From Enterococcus malodoratus ATCC 43197 (GTDB taxonomy: Bacteria; Bacillota; Bacilli; Lactobacillales; Enterococcaceae), in assembly GCF_000407185.1 (NCBI RefSeq), contig NZ_KE136482.1:62001-126000 (forward strand): a stretch of DNA of 64,000 bases. Reading direction: 5' to 3'. Both the position numbers and the translations under genes were made by a program. The notes under the pieces were generated by a model that worked only from the letters and a program-made list of their open reading frames with translations, ran no database searches and was not told the DNA's origin. Within the stretch, counting starts at the first letter, position 1. Each line of letters begins with the position of its first letter. This document shows, piece by piece, positions 24,713 through 33,873 of the stretch.

Positions 24713-26248
24713 ATGTATAGCGTATTGAAAGGGTCGAGCTATTATCTGGCACATACTCCAGATATGGTCGTTCATAATGGCACTACTCAAACACTTCAAA
24801 GAAAAATTGATCCTGATTCAGAATACTTAAAAGAAATAAGCAACCACTTGCGCGATTACGAAACCTGCGTGTCCTATCCGCCGAATCAAGTTTATATCGG
24901 GAACATGACTCCAGAAGAGCTCGAAAAAATCGAAACTCCTTGGTATGACAAAAAAGCTGAGGACAAACGACAAGGGAAATTTGGAGAAATCATGCCAGAG
25001 GATGAGTTTATCGGCATGTTGAAATACGTTGATGTTTTTGATTTGGTCAAATTGAATGATGAATTTAGTAAACAGGTAAAAAATAAATTAGATAAACATC
25101 CATTACTGGATGAGAAAATTTTAGCAAAGCTCGCAGAGGAAGTTTCTTCTGATGAGATCTTAGGTTTTATCGAAAATGAGAAGGCAGAACCGATCCGCTT
25201 TAATGACGAGATCGTTGGTTGTGTAAAAGCCGCTCACAATTTGGATGATACCTTATTTGCGCATGTCATTTTTGAAAATCTTGTTTCAAAGGCCTCTTGT
25301 ACGATTGCGATTTTACACTTGCTTCAACAAACAGGCATCGATAAAAACGAAATTGAATATGTCTTGGAATGTTCAGAGGAAGCCTGTGGCGATATGAATC
25401 AACGCGGCGGTGGGAACTTTGCAAAGGCGGCAGCAGAAATGGCTGGATTGGAAAACGCGACAGGCAGCGATGTTCGCGGTTTTTGTGCTGGACCAACGCA
25501 TGCTCTGATTCAAGCAGCTTCATTAGTAAAATCTGGTGTTTTCAAAAATGTGATCGTTGCGGCTGGCGGATCGACTGCAAAATTAGGCATGAATGGCAAG
25601 GACCATTTGAACAAAGGACTGCCGATTCTAGAAGACTGCGTCGCAAGTTTCGCGGTATTGATTTCTGAAAATGATGGGATTAGTCCAGAATTAAATACCG
25701 ATATTGTCGGACGTCATACCGTTGGCACAGGGGCCTCGCCGCAAAAAGTGATTTCTTCTTTAACGAGTATTCCGTTAGAAAAAGCCGGTCTCAAGTTGAC
25801 CGATGTCGATAAATACTCTGTTGAGATGCAAAATCCAGATATTACAAAACCGGCGGGAGCAGGCAATGTGCCGGAAGCAAATTATAAAATGATCGGCGCA
25901 TTGGCAGTGATGAAAGGTCAAATCCAAAAAGCCGAATTGGCCGATTTCGTGAAGCAGCACGGCATGGTGGGCTGGGCACCGACTCAAGGTCATATTCCTT
26001 CTGGGATTCCTTATCTAGGCTTTGCTCGCGAGAATATTTTGGCTGGTGAACTCAATCGGACGATGTTTGTCGGAAAAGGCAGCCTTTTCTTAGGGCGGAT
26101 GACGAACTTATTTGATGGGATTTCCTTTATGATGCAAAAAAATAGCGGAGAACCAGAAACGGCTGTTTCTGAAGAGCAAATTAAGCAGTTGATTGCGGAA
26201 TCTTTACGCGACTTCGCGAGCCATCTTGTTGGAAAGCTTGAGGAATAA
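24713..26248 (+). CDS. grdC: Glycine/sarcosine/betaine reductase component C, subunit beta
   Basis: 511 residues, matching the usual length of GrdC. The N-terminus MYSVLKGSSYYLAHTPDMV with HNGTTQT is typical. The fold is related to fatty-acid beta-ketoacyl synthase III/thiolase enzymes, with CSEEACGDMNQRGGGNFAKA and the late EMQNPDIT motif. With GrdD it converts the Se-carboxymethyl group to an acetyl thioester and then, with phosphate, to acetyl phosphate. The ATG at 24713 is preferred over the longer frame starting inside grdA because of family length and AGGATG upstream. It is followed 4 bp later by grdD. Confidence 0.94.
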   Translation: MYSVLKGSSYYLAHTPDMVVHNGTTQTLQRKIDPDSEYLKEISNHLRDYETCVSYPPNQVYIGNMTPEELEKIETPWYDKKAEDKRQGKFGEIMPEDEFIGMLKYVDVFDLVKLNDEFSKQVKNKLDKHPLLDEKILAKLAEEVSSDEILGFIENEKAEPIRFNDEIVGCVKAAHNLDDTLFAHVIFENLVSKASCTIAILHLLQQTGIDKNEIEYVLECSEEACGDMNQRGGGNFAKAAAEMAGLENATGSDVRGFCAGPTHALIQAASLVKSGVFKNVIVAAGGSTAKLGMNGKDHLNKGLPILEDCVASFAVLISENDGISPELNTDIVGRHTVGTGASPQKVISSLTSIPLEKAGLKLTDVDKYSVEMQNPDITKPAGAGNVPEANYKMIGALAVMKGQIQKAELADFVKQHGMVGWAPTQGHIPSGIPYLGFARENILAGELNRTMFVGKGSLFLGRMTNLFDGISFMMQKNSGEPETAVSEEQIKQLIAESLRDFASHLVGKLEE

Positions 26249-26252
26249 ACTT

Positions 26253-27410
26253 ATGGCTGGAAAAGATACGAAACAAATAATTGCTGAGGTATTTCAGGAA
26301 CTTGCGGATACATTGGAAACCGGACGGGGTGTTTCGTCAACAGTAGCATTGACTGCTTTGGGGAGTGAGCATGACGAAGCAGAGCTGATTGATGCGGCGA
26401 AAATGGCGGCGGATAAAGGAATTTCTGTGAAGGTCATCGGGACTAAGGAAATTGATTATTCAGGCATCGAAAGTATCTTAGTTTCAGATACAGATGAAGC
26501 ACAAAAAGAGCTGGAGAAGGTTTTGTCTGAAGGAACGGCGGATGCCGGTGTGACAATGCATTATCCGTTTCCCATCGGTATTTCTACTGTTGGTCGAGTC
26601 ATCACGCCAGCAAAAGGCAAGCATATGTATCTTGCGACAACGACAGGTACTTCTGCGTTAACACGCGTTGAAGCTTTAGTGTTGAATGCCTTGTATGGCA
26701 TTATCACAGCGAAAACCTGCGGTATTGCGGAGCCAACCATCGGCTTATTGAATATTGACGGTGCCCGCCAAGCGGAGATTATTCTAAAAAAATTGATGGA
26801 TAAAGGGTATCCGATCCACTTTGCAAAATCCAACCGCAGCGACGGCGGAGCAGTCATGCGAGGCAATGATGTTCTGGCAGGGACGTGCGACGTCATGGTG
26901 ATGGATTCCTTAACGGGGAATATTTTGCAGAAAGTCTTTTCTTCCTATAGTACTGGAGGAAATTATGAATCTTTAGGTTTTGGTTATGGTCCAGGTGTCG
27001 GCGAAGAGATGGACAAATTAATCATGATCGTTTCTCGCGCCTCGGGAGCTCCCGTTGTCTGTGGAGCCATCGAATTCGCGGATGAGCTGGTTCGTGGCGA
27101 CTTCAAGCAAGTTCAAAAAACCGAATTTGCAAAATTGAAGCAGGCATCTTTAGAAACCTTACTAAAAGAAGCGCAGCCAAAGAAAGAGGCCGTTCAAGAG
27201 GAAGTAGCTGCACCAGATAAAGAAATTGTTACTGAAGAAATACATGGCGTTGAAATTTTGGATTTAGAAGATGCCGTGCAGCATTTATGGCAGAAAAATA
27301 TTTACGCTGAAAGCGGTATGGGATGCACCGGTCCAGTGGTGATGATTGCAGAAAAGAGAGTATCGGAGGCAAAGGCTGTTTTGGCTGACGCCGGCTATAT
27401 TGGCGGCTGA
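26253..27410 (+). CDS. grdD: Glycine/sarcosine/betaine reductase component C, subunit alpha
   Basis: 385 residues, the usual GrdD size. Motifs: LETGRGVSSTVALTALGSEHG-like N-terminus, PsPlsX-type phosphotransacylase body, and the C-terminal Cys358 in GMGCTGPVVM, equivalent to the acetyl-accepting cysteine (Cys359) of clostridial GrdD. It releases acetyl phosphate, which acetate kinase can use to make ATP. The ATG lies 4 bp after the grdC stop with GAGG inside grdC, so the two subunits are translationally linked. Confidence 0.94.
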   Translation: MAGKDTKQIIAEVFQELADTLETGRGVSSTVALTALGSEHDEAELIDAAKMAADKGISVKVIGTKEIDYSGIESILVSDTDEAQKELEKVLSEGTADAGVTMHYPFPIGISTVGRVITPAKGKHMYLATTTGTSALTRVEALVLNALYGIITAKTCGIAEPTIGLLNIDGARQAEIILKKLMDKGYPIHFAKSNRSDGGAVMRGNDVLAGTCDVMVMDSLTGNILQKVFSSYSTGGNYESLGFGYGPGVGEEMDKLIMIVSRASGAPVVCGAIEFADELVRGDFKQVQKTEFAKLKQASLETLLKEAQPKKEAVQEEVAAPDKEIVTEEIHGVEILDLEDAVQHLWQKNIYAESGMGCTGPVVMIAEKRVSEAKAVLADAGYIGG

Positions 27411-27475
27411 TTAATCAGCTGCGGCAAAGATAGTTCAGTTAAAAATTAGTCCCAAAATGAGAAAGGAGTAAGCAA

Positions 27476-28801
27476 ATGAAATTAGACATCGCAAATTTTC
27501 ATGTTAAAGATATTCAGTTCGGTGAGAAAACAGAGTATGCCGAGGGTATCTTAACGATAAATAAAAAAGAAGCGCTAGCTGTTGTTTTTGAAGATGAACA
27601 CATTACCGAAGCAGAACTGCATATTGTCAAACCTGGGGATGAAGTCCGAATGGTTCCAGTCAAAGAAGCCGTTGAACCGCGTTATCGGGTTGGGGGCGGC
27701 CCGGTATTTCCTGGTGTAACTGGAAAATTAATGCAAGCGGGCGACGGAGTGACTCATGCTTTAAAAGATATGAGTGTTTTAGTTGTCGGTCAGCATTACG
27801 GTGGGTTCCAAGACGGATTGATCGATATGAGCGGAGAAGGTGCGAAGTATACGTATTACTCGCAGCTTAAAAATGTTGTTTTGGTTGCTCATACCGATGA
27901 AGCATTCGAATACCACGAGCAGCAAAAGAAAAATCATGCCTTGCGTTGGGCAGGCATGCGTTTAGCAGAATATATCGGCGCTTGCACAAAAGGATTGAAA
28001 TCAGATGAGGTGGAGACCTATGAGCTGGCACCAGTTACTAAACGGGATGAAGCCGTGAATCAATTACCAAGTGTAGTCTTTGTGCTGCAGCCGCAATCAC
28101 AAATGGAGGAAGATGGCTACAATGATTTGAATTATGGCTGGAATTGCAATTCGATGCTGCCGACCTTTATGCATCCAAATGAGGTGTTGGACGGTGCGAT
28201 GATTTCTGGTTCCTTCATGCCTTGTTCCTCAAAATGGTCGACCTATGATTTTCAAAACTTCCCAATGATTAAACGATTATATGAAGAACACGGGAAAACA
28301 ATCAATTTCTTAGGCATAATCATGTCGAATCTGAACGTGGCTTTGGAACAAAAAGAACGGGCAGCCATATTTGTCGCTCAAATGGCGAAAAGCCTAGGGG
28401 CTGATAGCGCGGTGGTAGCCGAAGAAGGCTATGGGAATCCAGATGCTGATTTTACTGCTTGTTATGTGGCGTTAGAAGACGCGGGTGTTAAGACGGTTGG
28501 ACTTACCAATGAATGTACAGGGCGGGATGGCGCCAGCCAGCCGTTAGTATCAATGGACGAAAAATGCGACGCGATCGTTTCAGCAGGGAATGTTTCTACT
28601 TTGATCGAATTACCGCCGATGAAAACAGTCTTAGGAGAATTGGAAGCTTTAGCCCGTGACGGACTTTCAGGCGGCTGGTCAAATGACGAAATTCTAGGCT
28701 CCTCGGTCAAATCAGATGGGTCAATCATTATGGAAAACAACGCGATGTTCTGCGGAGATCAAGTAGTCGGCTGGTCAACGAAAACGATGGTTGAGTTCTA
28801 A
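27476..28801 (+). CDS. Reductase component B precursor subunit (GrdE/GrdG/GrdI type)
   Basis: 441 residues. Family members are proproteins cleaved at an Asn-Cys bond into two chains, the new N-terminus becoming a pyruvoyl group that binds the substrate amine. A candidate site is Asn223-Cys224 in YGWNCNSMLPT; Cys250 (SGSFMPCSSKWSTY) is another conserved-looking cysteine. The adjacent BCCT carrier favours the betaine form (GrdI) over glycine (GrdE) or sarcosine (GrdG), but that rests on context. Has GAAAGGAG 8 nt before the ATG and its partner Sec subunit follows. Confidence 0.9.
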   Translation: MKLDIANFHVKDIQFGEKTEYAEGILTINKKEALAVVFEDEHITEAELHIVKPGDEVRMVPVKEAVEPRYRVGGGPVFPGVTGKLMQAGDGVTHALKDMSVLVVGQHYGGFQDGLIDMSGEGAKYTYYSQLKNVVLVAHTDEAFEYHEQQKKNHALRWAGMRLAEYIGACTKGLKSDEVETYELAPVTKRDEAVNQLPSVVFVLQPQSQMEEDGYNDLNYGWNCNSMLPTFMHPNEVLDGAMISGSFMPCSSKWSTYDFQNFPMIKRLYEEHGKTINFLGIIMSNLNVALEQKERAAIFVAQMAKSLGADSAVVAEEGYGNPDADFTACYVALEDAGVKTVGLTNECTGRDGASQPLVSMDEKCDAIVSAGNVSTLIELPPMKTVLGELEALARDGLSGGWSNDEILGSSVKSDGSIIMENNAMFCGDQVVGWSTKTMVEF

Positions 28802-28895
28802 TTCGACTTGCGGCTTATTATTTCAAGAACTGTTTAACAGCAGACACGATCTTTTTCCAAAATAGATCTCAGTAGTATGAATTAGGAGGGAAATT

Positions 28896-30215
28896 ATGAA
28901 AGCGATTTTATACATTAATCAGTTTTTCGGTCAGATAGGCGGAGAAGAATTCGCTGGTCATGAACCGGAAATCAGAGAAGGAATTGTTGGCCCGGGTATG
29001 GCCTATGCCAAAGCCCTGAAGGATGAAATTGAAATCACTCATACCGTTATTTGCGGAGACAATTTCATGGGTTCAGAAACGGAAGAGGCAATCGAGCGTA
29101 TCTTAGGATTTTTAGATGACAAAGAGTTTGATATTTTCTTTGCAGGTCCAGCGTTTCGAGCAGGCCGCTATGGGGTTGCCTGCGGTCATATTTGTTCGGC
29201 GGTTCAAAAGAAATTTGGCGTACCAGCAATCACCTCAATGAATGAAGAAAATCCCGGTGTAGAAATGTATCGCAAGGAAATGTACATTTTTGAAGGCGGA
29301 GCCAGCGCAGCGGCGATGCGTAAAGATGTGGCGAAAATGTCGGCTTTTGCTTTGCGTTTATTGTATGATGAAAAACTAAATTCAGCGGCGGAAGAAGGGT
29401 ATTTTGGCCGCGGTGTTCGTGATCAAGTTTGGTTGAACCCGCCAATTCCTGCGACCGATCGTGTGATCGACATGCTGCTGAAGAAAGTAAATGGCGAAGA
29501 ATACCAATCCGAATTGATTATTCCTAAATCAGAGCGAGCACCGATCGCGCCAGCTATCCCGGCGGAAGAATTAGCGAAAATCAAAGTAGCGCTAGTCACT
29601 TCTGGTGGGATCGTACCAGTCGGCAATCCTGATCGAATTCAATCGGCTTCGGCAACCAAATGGGGAAAATACAATGTAGACTCAATGGACGAGTTGAAAA
29701 AGGGTGAGTTTATGACGATCCATGCCGGGTTTGACCCGGCCGCAGCGAATGACGATCCCAATGTCGTATTACCATTAGATGTGATGAAAGAGTTCGCTAA
29801 AGAAGGAAAAATCGGCGGTGTTTATCCTTATTTCTATGCGACGGTTGGGACTGGAACAACGCAGGCGGAAGCAAGCCGGATGGGGCAAGAAATTGCACAG
29901 GAATTAATTGGTGATGGCGTTAAGGCCGTTATTCTCACCTCCACCTGAGGAACCTGTACTCGTTGCGGTGCAACGATGACCAGAGAAATCGAAAAAGCGG
30001 GAATTACAATTGTTCAAATGGCCAACTTGATTCCAGTTGCTCGGACAGTCGGTGTCAATCGGATCGTACCCACGATCTCGATTCCATATCCGCTAGGAGA
30101 CCCAGCAACACCGAAAGAAGTTCAGCACAAGCTGCGCTACCATCGTGTGGGTGTTGCTCTAGACGCGTTATCGACTGAAATTGAAGAACCTCGACTCTTT
30201 GAAGTGAAAGTTTAG
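28896..30215 (+). CDS. Selenoprotein reductase component B large subunit (GrdB/GrdF/GrdH type), Sec at residue 351
   Basis: 439 residues when the UGA at 29946-29948 is read as selenocysteine. The context is LTST-U-GTCTRCGATM, giving a Sec-Gly-Thr-Cys redox site as in all substrate-specific Grd selenoproteins. The N-terminal part (INQFFGQIGGEE, HAGFDPAAANDDPN) and the C-terminal IVPTISIPYPLGDP are family hallmarks. The selenolate attacks the methylene carbon of the imine-bound substrate and releases the amine. By context with the BCCT transporter this is most likely GrdH of betaine reductase, giving trimethylamine. AGGAGGG precedes the ATG. Confidence 0.92.
29946..29948 (+). other. Selenocysteine UGA codon in the component B gene
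   Basis: In-frame TGA, codon 351; the same frame continues for 88 further codons with strong family similarity. Confidence 0.93.
29961..29975 (+). promoter_or_regulatory. SECIS-like hairpin downstream of the component B UGA
   Basis: CGTTGC (29961-29966) pairs perfectly with GCAACG (29970-29975) over a GGT loop, 12 nt after the UGA. Bacterial SECIS elements are hairpins at this position, within the coding sequence, recognised by SelB. Confidence 0.6.
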
Positions 30216-30282
30216 TAAGTGAATGACGAGTCGTAGAAATGCGGCTCGTCCGATTAAAAAACTTTGAGGAGGAGGCGTTAAA

Positions 30283-31773
30283 ATGAAAAAAAATATAGTA
30301 TTTTATGTATCTCTTTTGATCACCGCCGTAATTGTACTTGTCGGTTTAGTCGCACCTAAGCCATTTGCGCAGGCGATGAATGGAACAAAGGCCTTCTTGG
30401 TAGATACTTTTGGTTGGTTTTATTTAATTGCTATGTTTGTTTTTGTCATTTTCTCGTTGCTGATTGCTTTTAGCCGCTTTGGAAAAATAAAACTTGGTCC
30501 TGATGATTCTGTTCCTGAATACAGCAATCGTTCTTGGTTCGCGATGCTGTTTGGTGCCGGTATGGGGATTGGCTTGGTTTTTTGGGGTGTCGCTGAACCG
30601 TTGAACCACTTTGCTACGTTTGGCGGAACGGAAAAAGCAGCCGATCTAGCGATGCAAAAATCCTTTTTACATTGGGGCTTTCATCCGTGGGCGGCCTATT
30701 CGATTATCGGAATGGCGCTGGCTTATTTTCAGTTTAGGAAGAAGACACCGGGGTTGATCAGCAGTATTTTTTTACCGATCCTAGGTGAAGAGGGTGTTCG
30801 CGGTCCGATCGGTAAAATTATAGATATTTGCGCGGTCTTTGCGACAGTTGCTGGAATCGCGACGTCACTTGGTCAAGGAACGCTGCAAATCAACTCGGGA
30901 TTGAACTACCTGTTCGACATTCCAACAACCCGACTCGTTCAGATAGTGATTATTGTTTCCTTGACGGTCGTGTATACGTGGACCGCGGTTAGCGGAATTG
31001 ATAAAGGAATTAAACTTTTGTCAGATATCAATTTATTCTTGGCGGTAGCGATTCTTTTAGGAGCTTTTCTAATCGGACCTAAAATCATGTCCTTGAATAT
31101 TTTTACTAATTCTTTTGGCGGATACATCAATAACTTGGTATCAGAAAGCTTTTCGATTAATCCATTTGGAGACAATGCGTGGTTAGGTTCGTGGACAATT
31201 TTTTATTGGTCATGGTGGATCGCTTGGGGACCGTTTGTTGGAACCTTTATTGCTAGAATATCCAAAGGAAGGACGATTAAGGAATTTGTTTTGGGAGTGA
31301 TCATTGCTCCTTCGATGGTCTCGTTTATCTGGTTCTCAATCTTTGGCAGCTTAGGACTTAATTTGGATATTGAGATTATTAACAAAGCGAAGGCAGTAAC
31401 AGAGACGGCACTTTTTGTTGTTTTAGCCGAATATCCGCTGGGAATGTTCTTTTCGATCATCGCTATTTGTCTCCTGTGTACTTTTTTTATCACTTCCGCC
31501 AATTCGGGTATTTTTGTTCTGTCGATGTTTTCATCGGAAGGCGACTTGAATCCCGGCAACGATAAAAAAATTCTATGGGGAGTTATTCAAGCGCTGCTGG
31601 CATTAGTTTTATTGATGACGGGCGGTTTGGATGCGTTGCAAACTTGTTCGATTGTTGCAGCCCTGCCATTGACGGTGATTATGCTGCTGTGCGCGGTGTG
31701 TTTATTCAAAGCATTGCTGCAGGAGAAACCCAAACCAGAGGAGTTATCGAAGTCCGCTGAACTGGAAAAGTAA
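30283..31773 (+). CDS. BCCT-family betaine/choline/carnitine-type transporter
   Basis: 496 residues with about twelve membrane segments. BCCT hallmarks: GAGMGIGLVFWGVAEPL near residue 90 and the tryptophan-rich signature WTIFYWSWWIAWGPFVG near residue 305, followed by FIARISKGRT. BCCT carriers import quaternary amines with Na+ or H+. Its place directly behind the selenoenzyme genes with a strong GAGGAGGAGG site suggests it feeds glycine betaine to the reductase rather than serving osmoprotection. Terminal tails are short, lacking the long regulatory C-terminal extension of osmosensing BetP. Confidence 0.93.
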   Translation: MKKNIVFYVSLLITAVIVLVGLVAPKPFAQAMNGTKAFLVDTFGWFYLIAMFVFVIFSLLIAFSRFGKIKLGPDDSVPEYSNRSWFAMLFGAGMGIGLVFWGVAEPLNHFATFGGTEKAADLAMQKSFLHWGFHPWAAYSIIGMALAYFQFRKKTPGLISSIFLPILGEEGVRGPIGKIIDICAVFATVAGIATSLGQGTLQINSGLNYLFDIPTTRLVQIVIIVSLTVVYTWTAVSGIDKGIKLLSDINLFLAVAILLGAFLIGPKIMSLNIFTNSFGGYINNLVSESFSINPFGDNAWLGSWTIFYWSWWIAWGPFVGTFIARISKGRTIKEFVLGVIIAPSMVSFIWFSIFGSLGLNLDIEIINKAKAVTETALFVVLAEYPLGMFFSIIAICLLCTFFITSANSGIFVLSMFSSEGDLNPGNDKKILWGVIQALLALVLLMTGGLDALQTCSIVAALPLTVIMLLCAVCLFKALLQEKPKPEELSKSAELEK

Positions 31774-31955
31774 TCAGACAGTGAATAATCATGTGAATGA
31801 AAACACAATTTAGATAGGGAGTATCAGTAGATAAAGTCGAAGGAAGTGCGCGTATTTATAATGGTCAAAAGGATCAGACACCGAACGCCATGAGACTTAG
31901 TAAAGGCTTTCTGATATAATTAATGGGATATATCGGAAGGGATGCTGATTTATTT

Positions 31956-32654
31956 ATGGATATTATGCCTAGATACGAAAAACAAAGTTTAAGCGATATG
32001 GTTGTGTCGTATGTTAAAAATAGAATCTTGTCAGGAACGCTAAAGGGCGGCGACCGATTAATTGAAACAGATATCTCAAATAATTTTAATATTAGCCGAG
32101 CACCTGTCAGGGAAGCGATGCGTATTTTGAACGAACAAGGATTGATTACATTTTCTCCTCGTAAAGGAAACCATGTGATTGAAATGGAACCTGCTGAAAT
32201 AATGGAAGTCTTTGAAATACGAACGTCACTTGAAACACAAATTTTGCGAAAAATTTTGCGGAATCAATTGCTCAAAGAGGAAGATTTCGATCAGCTGACG
32301 AAAATTGCGTTAGAAATGAAAGACGGGAAACAGCGTTGTCGAAATGAAGAGGACAAGGTCTTTTTGCTAAACACATTAGATATTTCTTTTCATAAATATC
32401 TTTGGCAATTATCAGGCAGTGTGCGACGGGCCCAAATACTAGAGAGCTTGTTTTATCAATTGCTTATTGCCATGAACGAAGATTTGTCATCGTTGGGAAT
32501 TCTGGAAAAGAAATCAGATGAGCATTTGGCTTTTGTTGACGTTTTACGGAAAAATGAACTTCCTTCGGTTGTTCGCGCGTTTCATGGGCATATTCAAAAT
32601 TATGTCAGAGCCACCTTGCCGGAAGAAGAAAAGTCTTTTTGTTTGGATTGTTAA
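31956..32654 (+). CDS. GntR-family regulator, FCD (FadR/VanR-like) subfamily
   Basis: About 232 residues: N-terminal winged HTH (SDMVVSYVKNRILSGTLKGG, then NFNISRAPVREAMRIL) and C-terminal all-helical FCD ligand domain (residues about 85-220) with metal-type histidines (ISFHKYLWQ, AFHGH). Start is uncertain: the ATG at 31923 follows a TATAAT (31915-31920) by only 2 bp, so the ATG at 31956 or 31965 is more plausible. It is the natural candidate to bind the palindrome at 22574-22597 and to respond to betaine or a related amine. Confidence 0.85.
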   Translation: MDIMPRYEKQSLSDMVVSYVKNRILSGTLKGGDRLIETDISNNFNISRAPVREAMRILNEQGLITFSPRKGNHVIEMEPAEIMEVFEIRTSLETQILRKILRNQLLKEEDFDQLTKIALEMKDGKQRCRNEEDKVFLLNTLDISFHKYLWQLSGSVRRAQILESLFYQLLIAMNEDLSSLGILEKKSDEHLAFVDVLRKNELPSVVRAFHGHIQNYVRATLPEEEKSFCLDC

Positions 32655-32694
32655 GAGGAAGAACTCTTTTGCTTATTTCTGATTTGGAGGAAAT

Positions 32695-33252
32695 ATGACA
32701 AATAAAATAAAGGTTTGGACGAAGCAGCATGCAGATATTTTGAACGTATTGAATCAGACAGGGCGGTATATTGCAAAAAAAGAGTATATTGAGCAAAAAA
32801 TGGAGGATCATACAAGCCTTTATTTGGGTGTCTATGATTGGTATTTTCATGCGGCCTCAAAGCTGGTTCAACCGCCGGCGGACGTGAAGTATCCGATTTG
32901 GGTCTCGCTCTCTCAAGAAGAGAGTATTCAAAATAGCGAAGGCAATGCGATCTTGGAAATTGAACTTGAGCAGGACCAATTGATTATCGTGGATCTGCTG
33001 AAATGGGGCAATATTGTTAATTATTTGTACATTCCTAAGGATCTGGAGGATCAAAAGGCTCATAGTGAACTCTTAGAGCAATATGGCATCGATGATTGCA
33101 CGGCTTTTATGACACCGTTTTATCCTAATATCAAACGAAAAATCGAAAAAAGCCGTGAACGTCTTTTTGATGATTCCAGTGTATTGGGAGAAATGAAAGT
33201 TGGGACGATATGGGAGATTCGCAAAGAATGGATTACAGAGATCACCAGGTAA
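32695..33252 (+). CDS. DUF3841-family protein, copy 1
   Basis: 185 residues, soluble, recognised as DUF3841 by the opening KVWTKQHADILNVLNQTGRYI, the middle GVYDWYFHAA and PIWVSL, and the ending GTIWEIRKEWI. Function is unknown. GGAGG lies 3-4 nt from the ATG. It overlaps the next, paralogous gene by 25 bp, so both are made from one transcript. It follows the FCD regulator in the same orientation, which may or may not be functional association. Confidence 0.8.
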   Translation: MTNKIKVWTKQHADILNVLNQTGRYIAKKEYIEQKMEDHTSLYLGVYDWYFHAASKLVQPPADVKYPIWVSLSQEESIQNSEGNAILEIELEQDQLIIVDLLKWGNIVNYLYIPKDLEDQKAHSELLEQYGIDDCTAFMTPFYPNIKRKIEKSRERLFDDSSVLGEMKVGTIWEIRKEWITEITR

Positions 33253-33827
33253 CGCTGTTTACTTCTCAGAGCCAAGTGGTTGTTGATAAAATTGTTGAGA
33301 CAGGAAGATACACGGTCAAGAACGAATTCATCAGCAAGAAATATGGTGAAACTTCGCAAGTTTTTTTGCAGGCCTATGGCTGGTATCGTCAAAACGCCTC
33401 GCAAATCGTTGAACGGCCCGCGGATGGAGACTCAGCAATTTGGTCATTTCTAAATGTAAACTATCTCGATTACTCAGCAGATTCGAAAATTATCAAACTG
33501 CATGTTCCAATCGAGCAGATTGTGTTCTTTCGAATGTCTGATTGGAATAAAATTTTGAATTTACGTTTGCTGGGAACGCCTGAAGAGGAAGCAGAGTATT
33601 ATGAACGACTAAAAAAATTCAATGTTGCTTATGAAGGCGATGTTTATACAACTGGGTTTTATCCGCATTTGAAAACAGAGCTGGTTCGAAGCTGGCAAAA
33701 ACTTTTTCAATATGATCACATGATCAAAGAGACCAAAAATTTGCCTTTTGACGATATTCAAGGGGGAATTTGGGAAATTCGAAACAGCTGGGTCGAGTCA
33801 TTTACGGATTGGGGAATTGAGCAGTGA
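33228..33827 (+). CDS. DUF3841-family protein, copy 2
   Basis: About 199 residues, a diverged paralogue of the preceding gene with the same pattern: VTLFTSQSQVVVDKIVETGRY, AYGWYRQNASQIVERPADG, AIWSFL and GGIWEIRNSWV. The ATG at 33228 (25-bp overlap with copy 1) is preferred over the one at 33210 because GGGAG then lies about 11 nt upstream; both are possible. Tandem duplication followed by divergence is evident. Function unknown. A bidirectional terminator follows. Confidence 0.78.
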   Translation: MDYRDHQVTLFTSQSQVVVDKIVETGRYTVKNEFISKKYGETSQVFLQAYGWYRQNASQIVERPADGDSAIWSFLNVNYLDYSADSKIIKLHVPIEQIVFFRMSDWNKILNLRLLGTPEEEAEYYERLKKFNVAYEGDVYTTGFYPHLKTELVRSWQKLFQYDHMIKETKNLPFDDIQGGIWEIRNSWVESFTDWGIEQ

Positions 33828-33837
33828 GTCGAAAAAT

Positions 33838-33873
33838 AAAATGCACCGTCCAATTTTTTTGGACGGTGCATTT
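33838..33873. terminator. Bidirectional terminator
   Basis: AAATGCACCGTCC and GGACGGTGCATTT form a perfect 13-bp stem; shared by the DUF3841 pair and the convergent ABC-F gene. Confidence 0.9.

Noticed and set aside
29949-30215. Separate small gene after the UGA of the component B gene
   Set aside because: It is the in-frame C-terminal part of one selenoprotein; its would-be start lacks a binding site.
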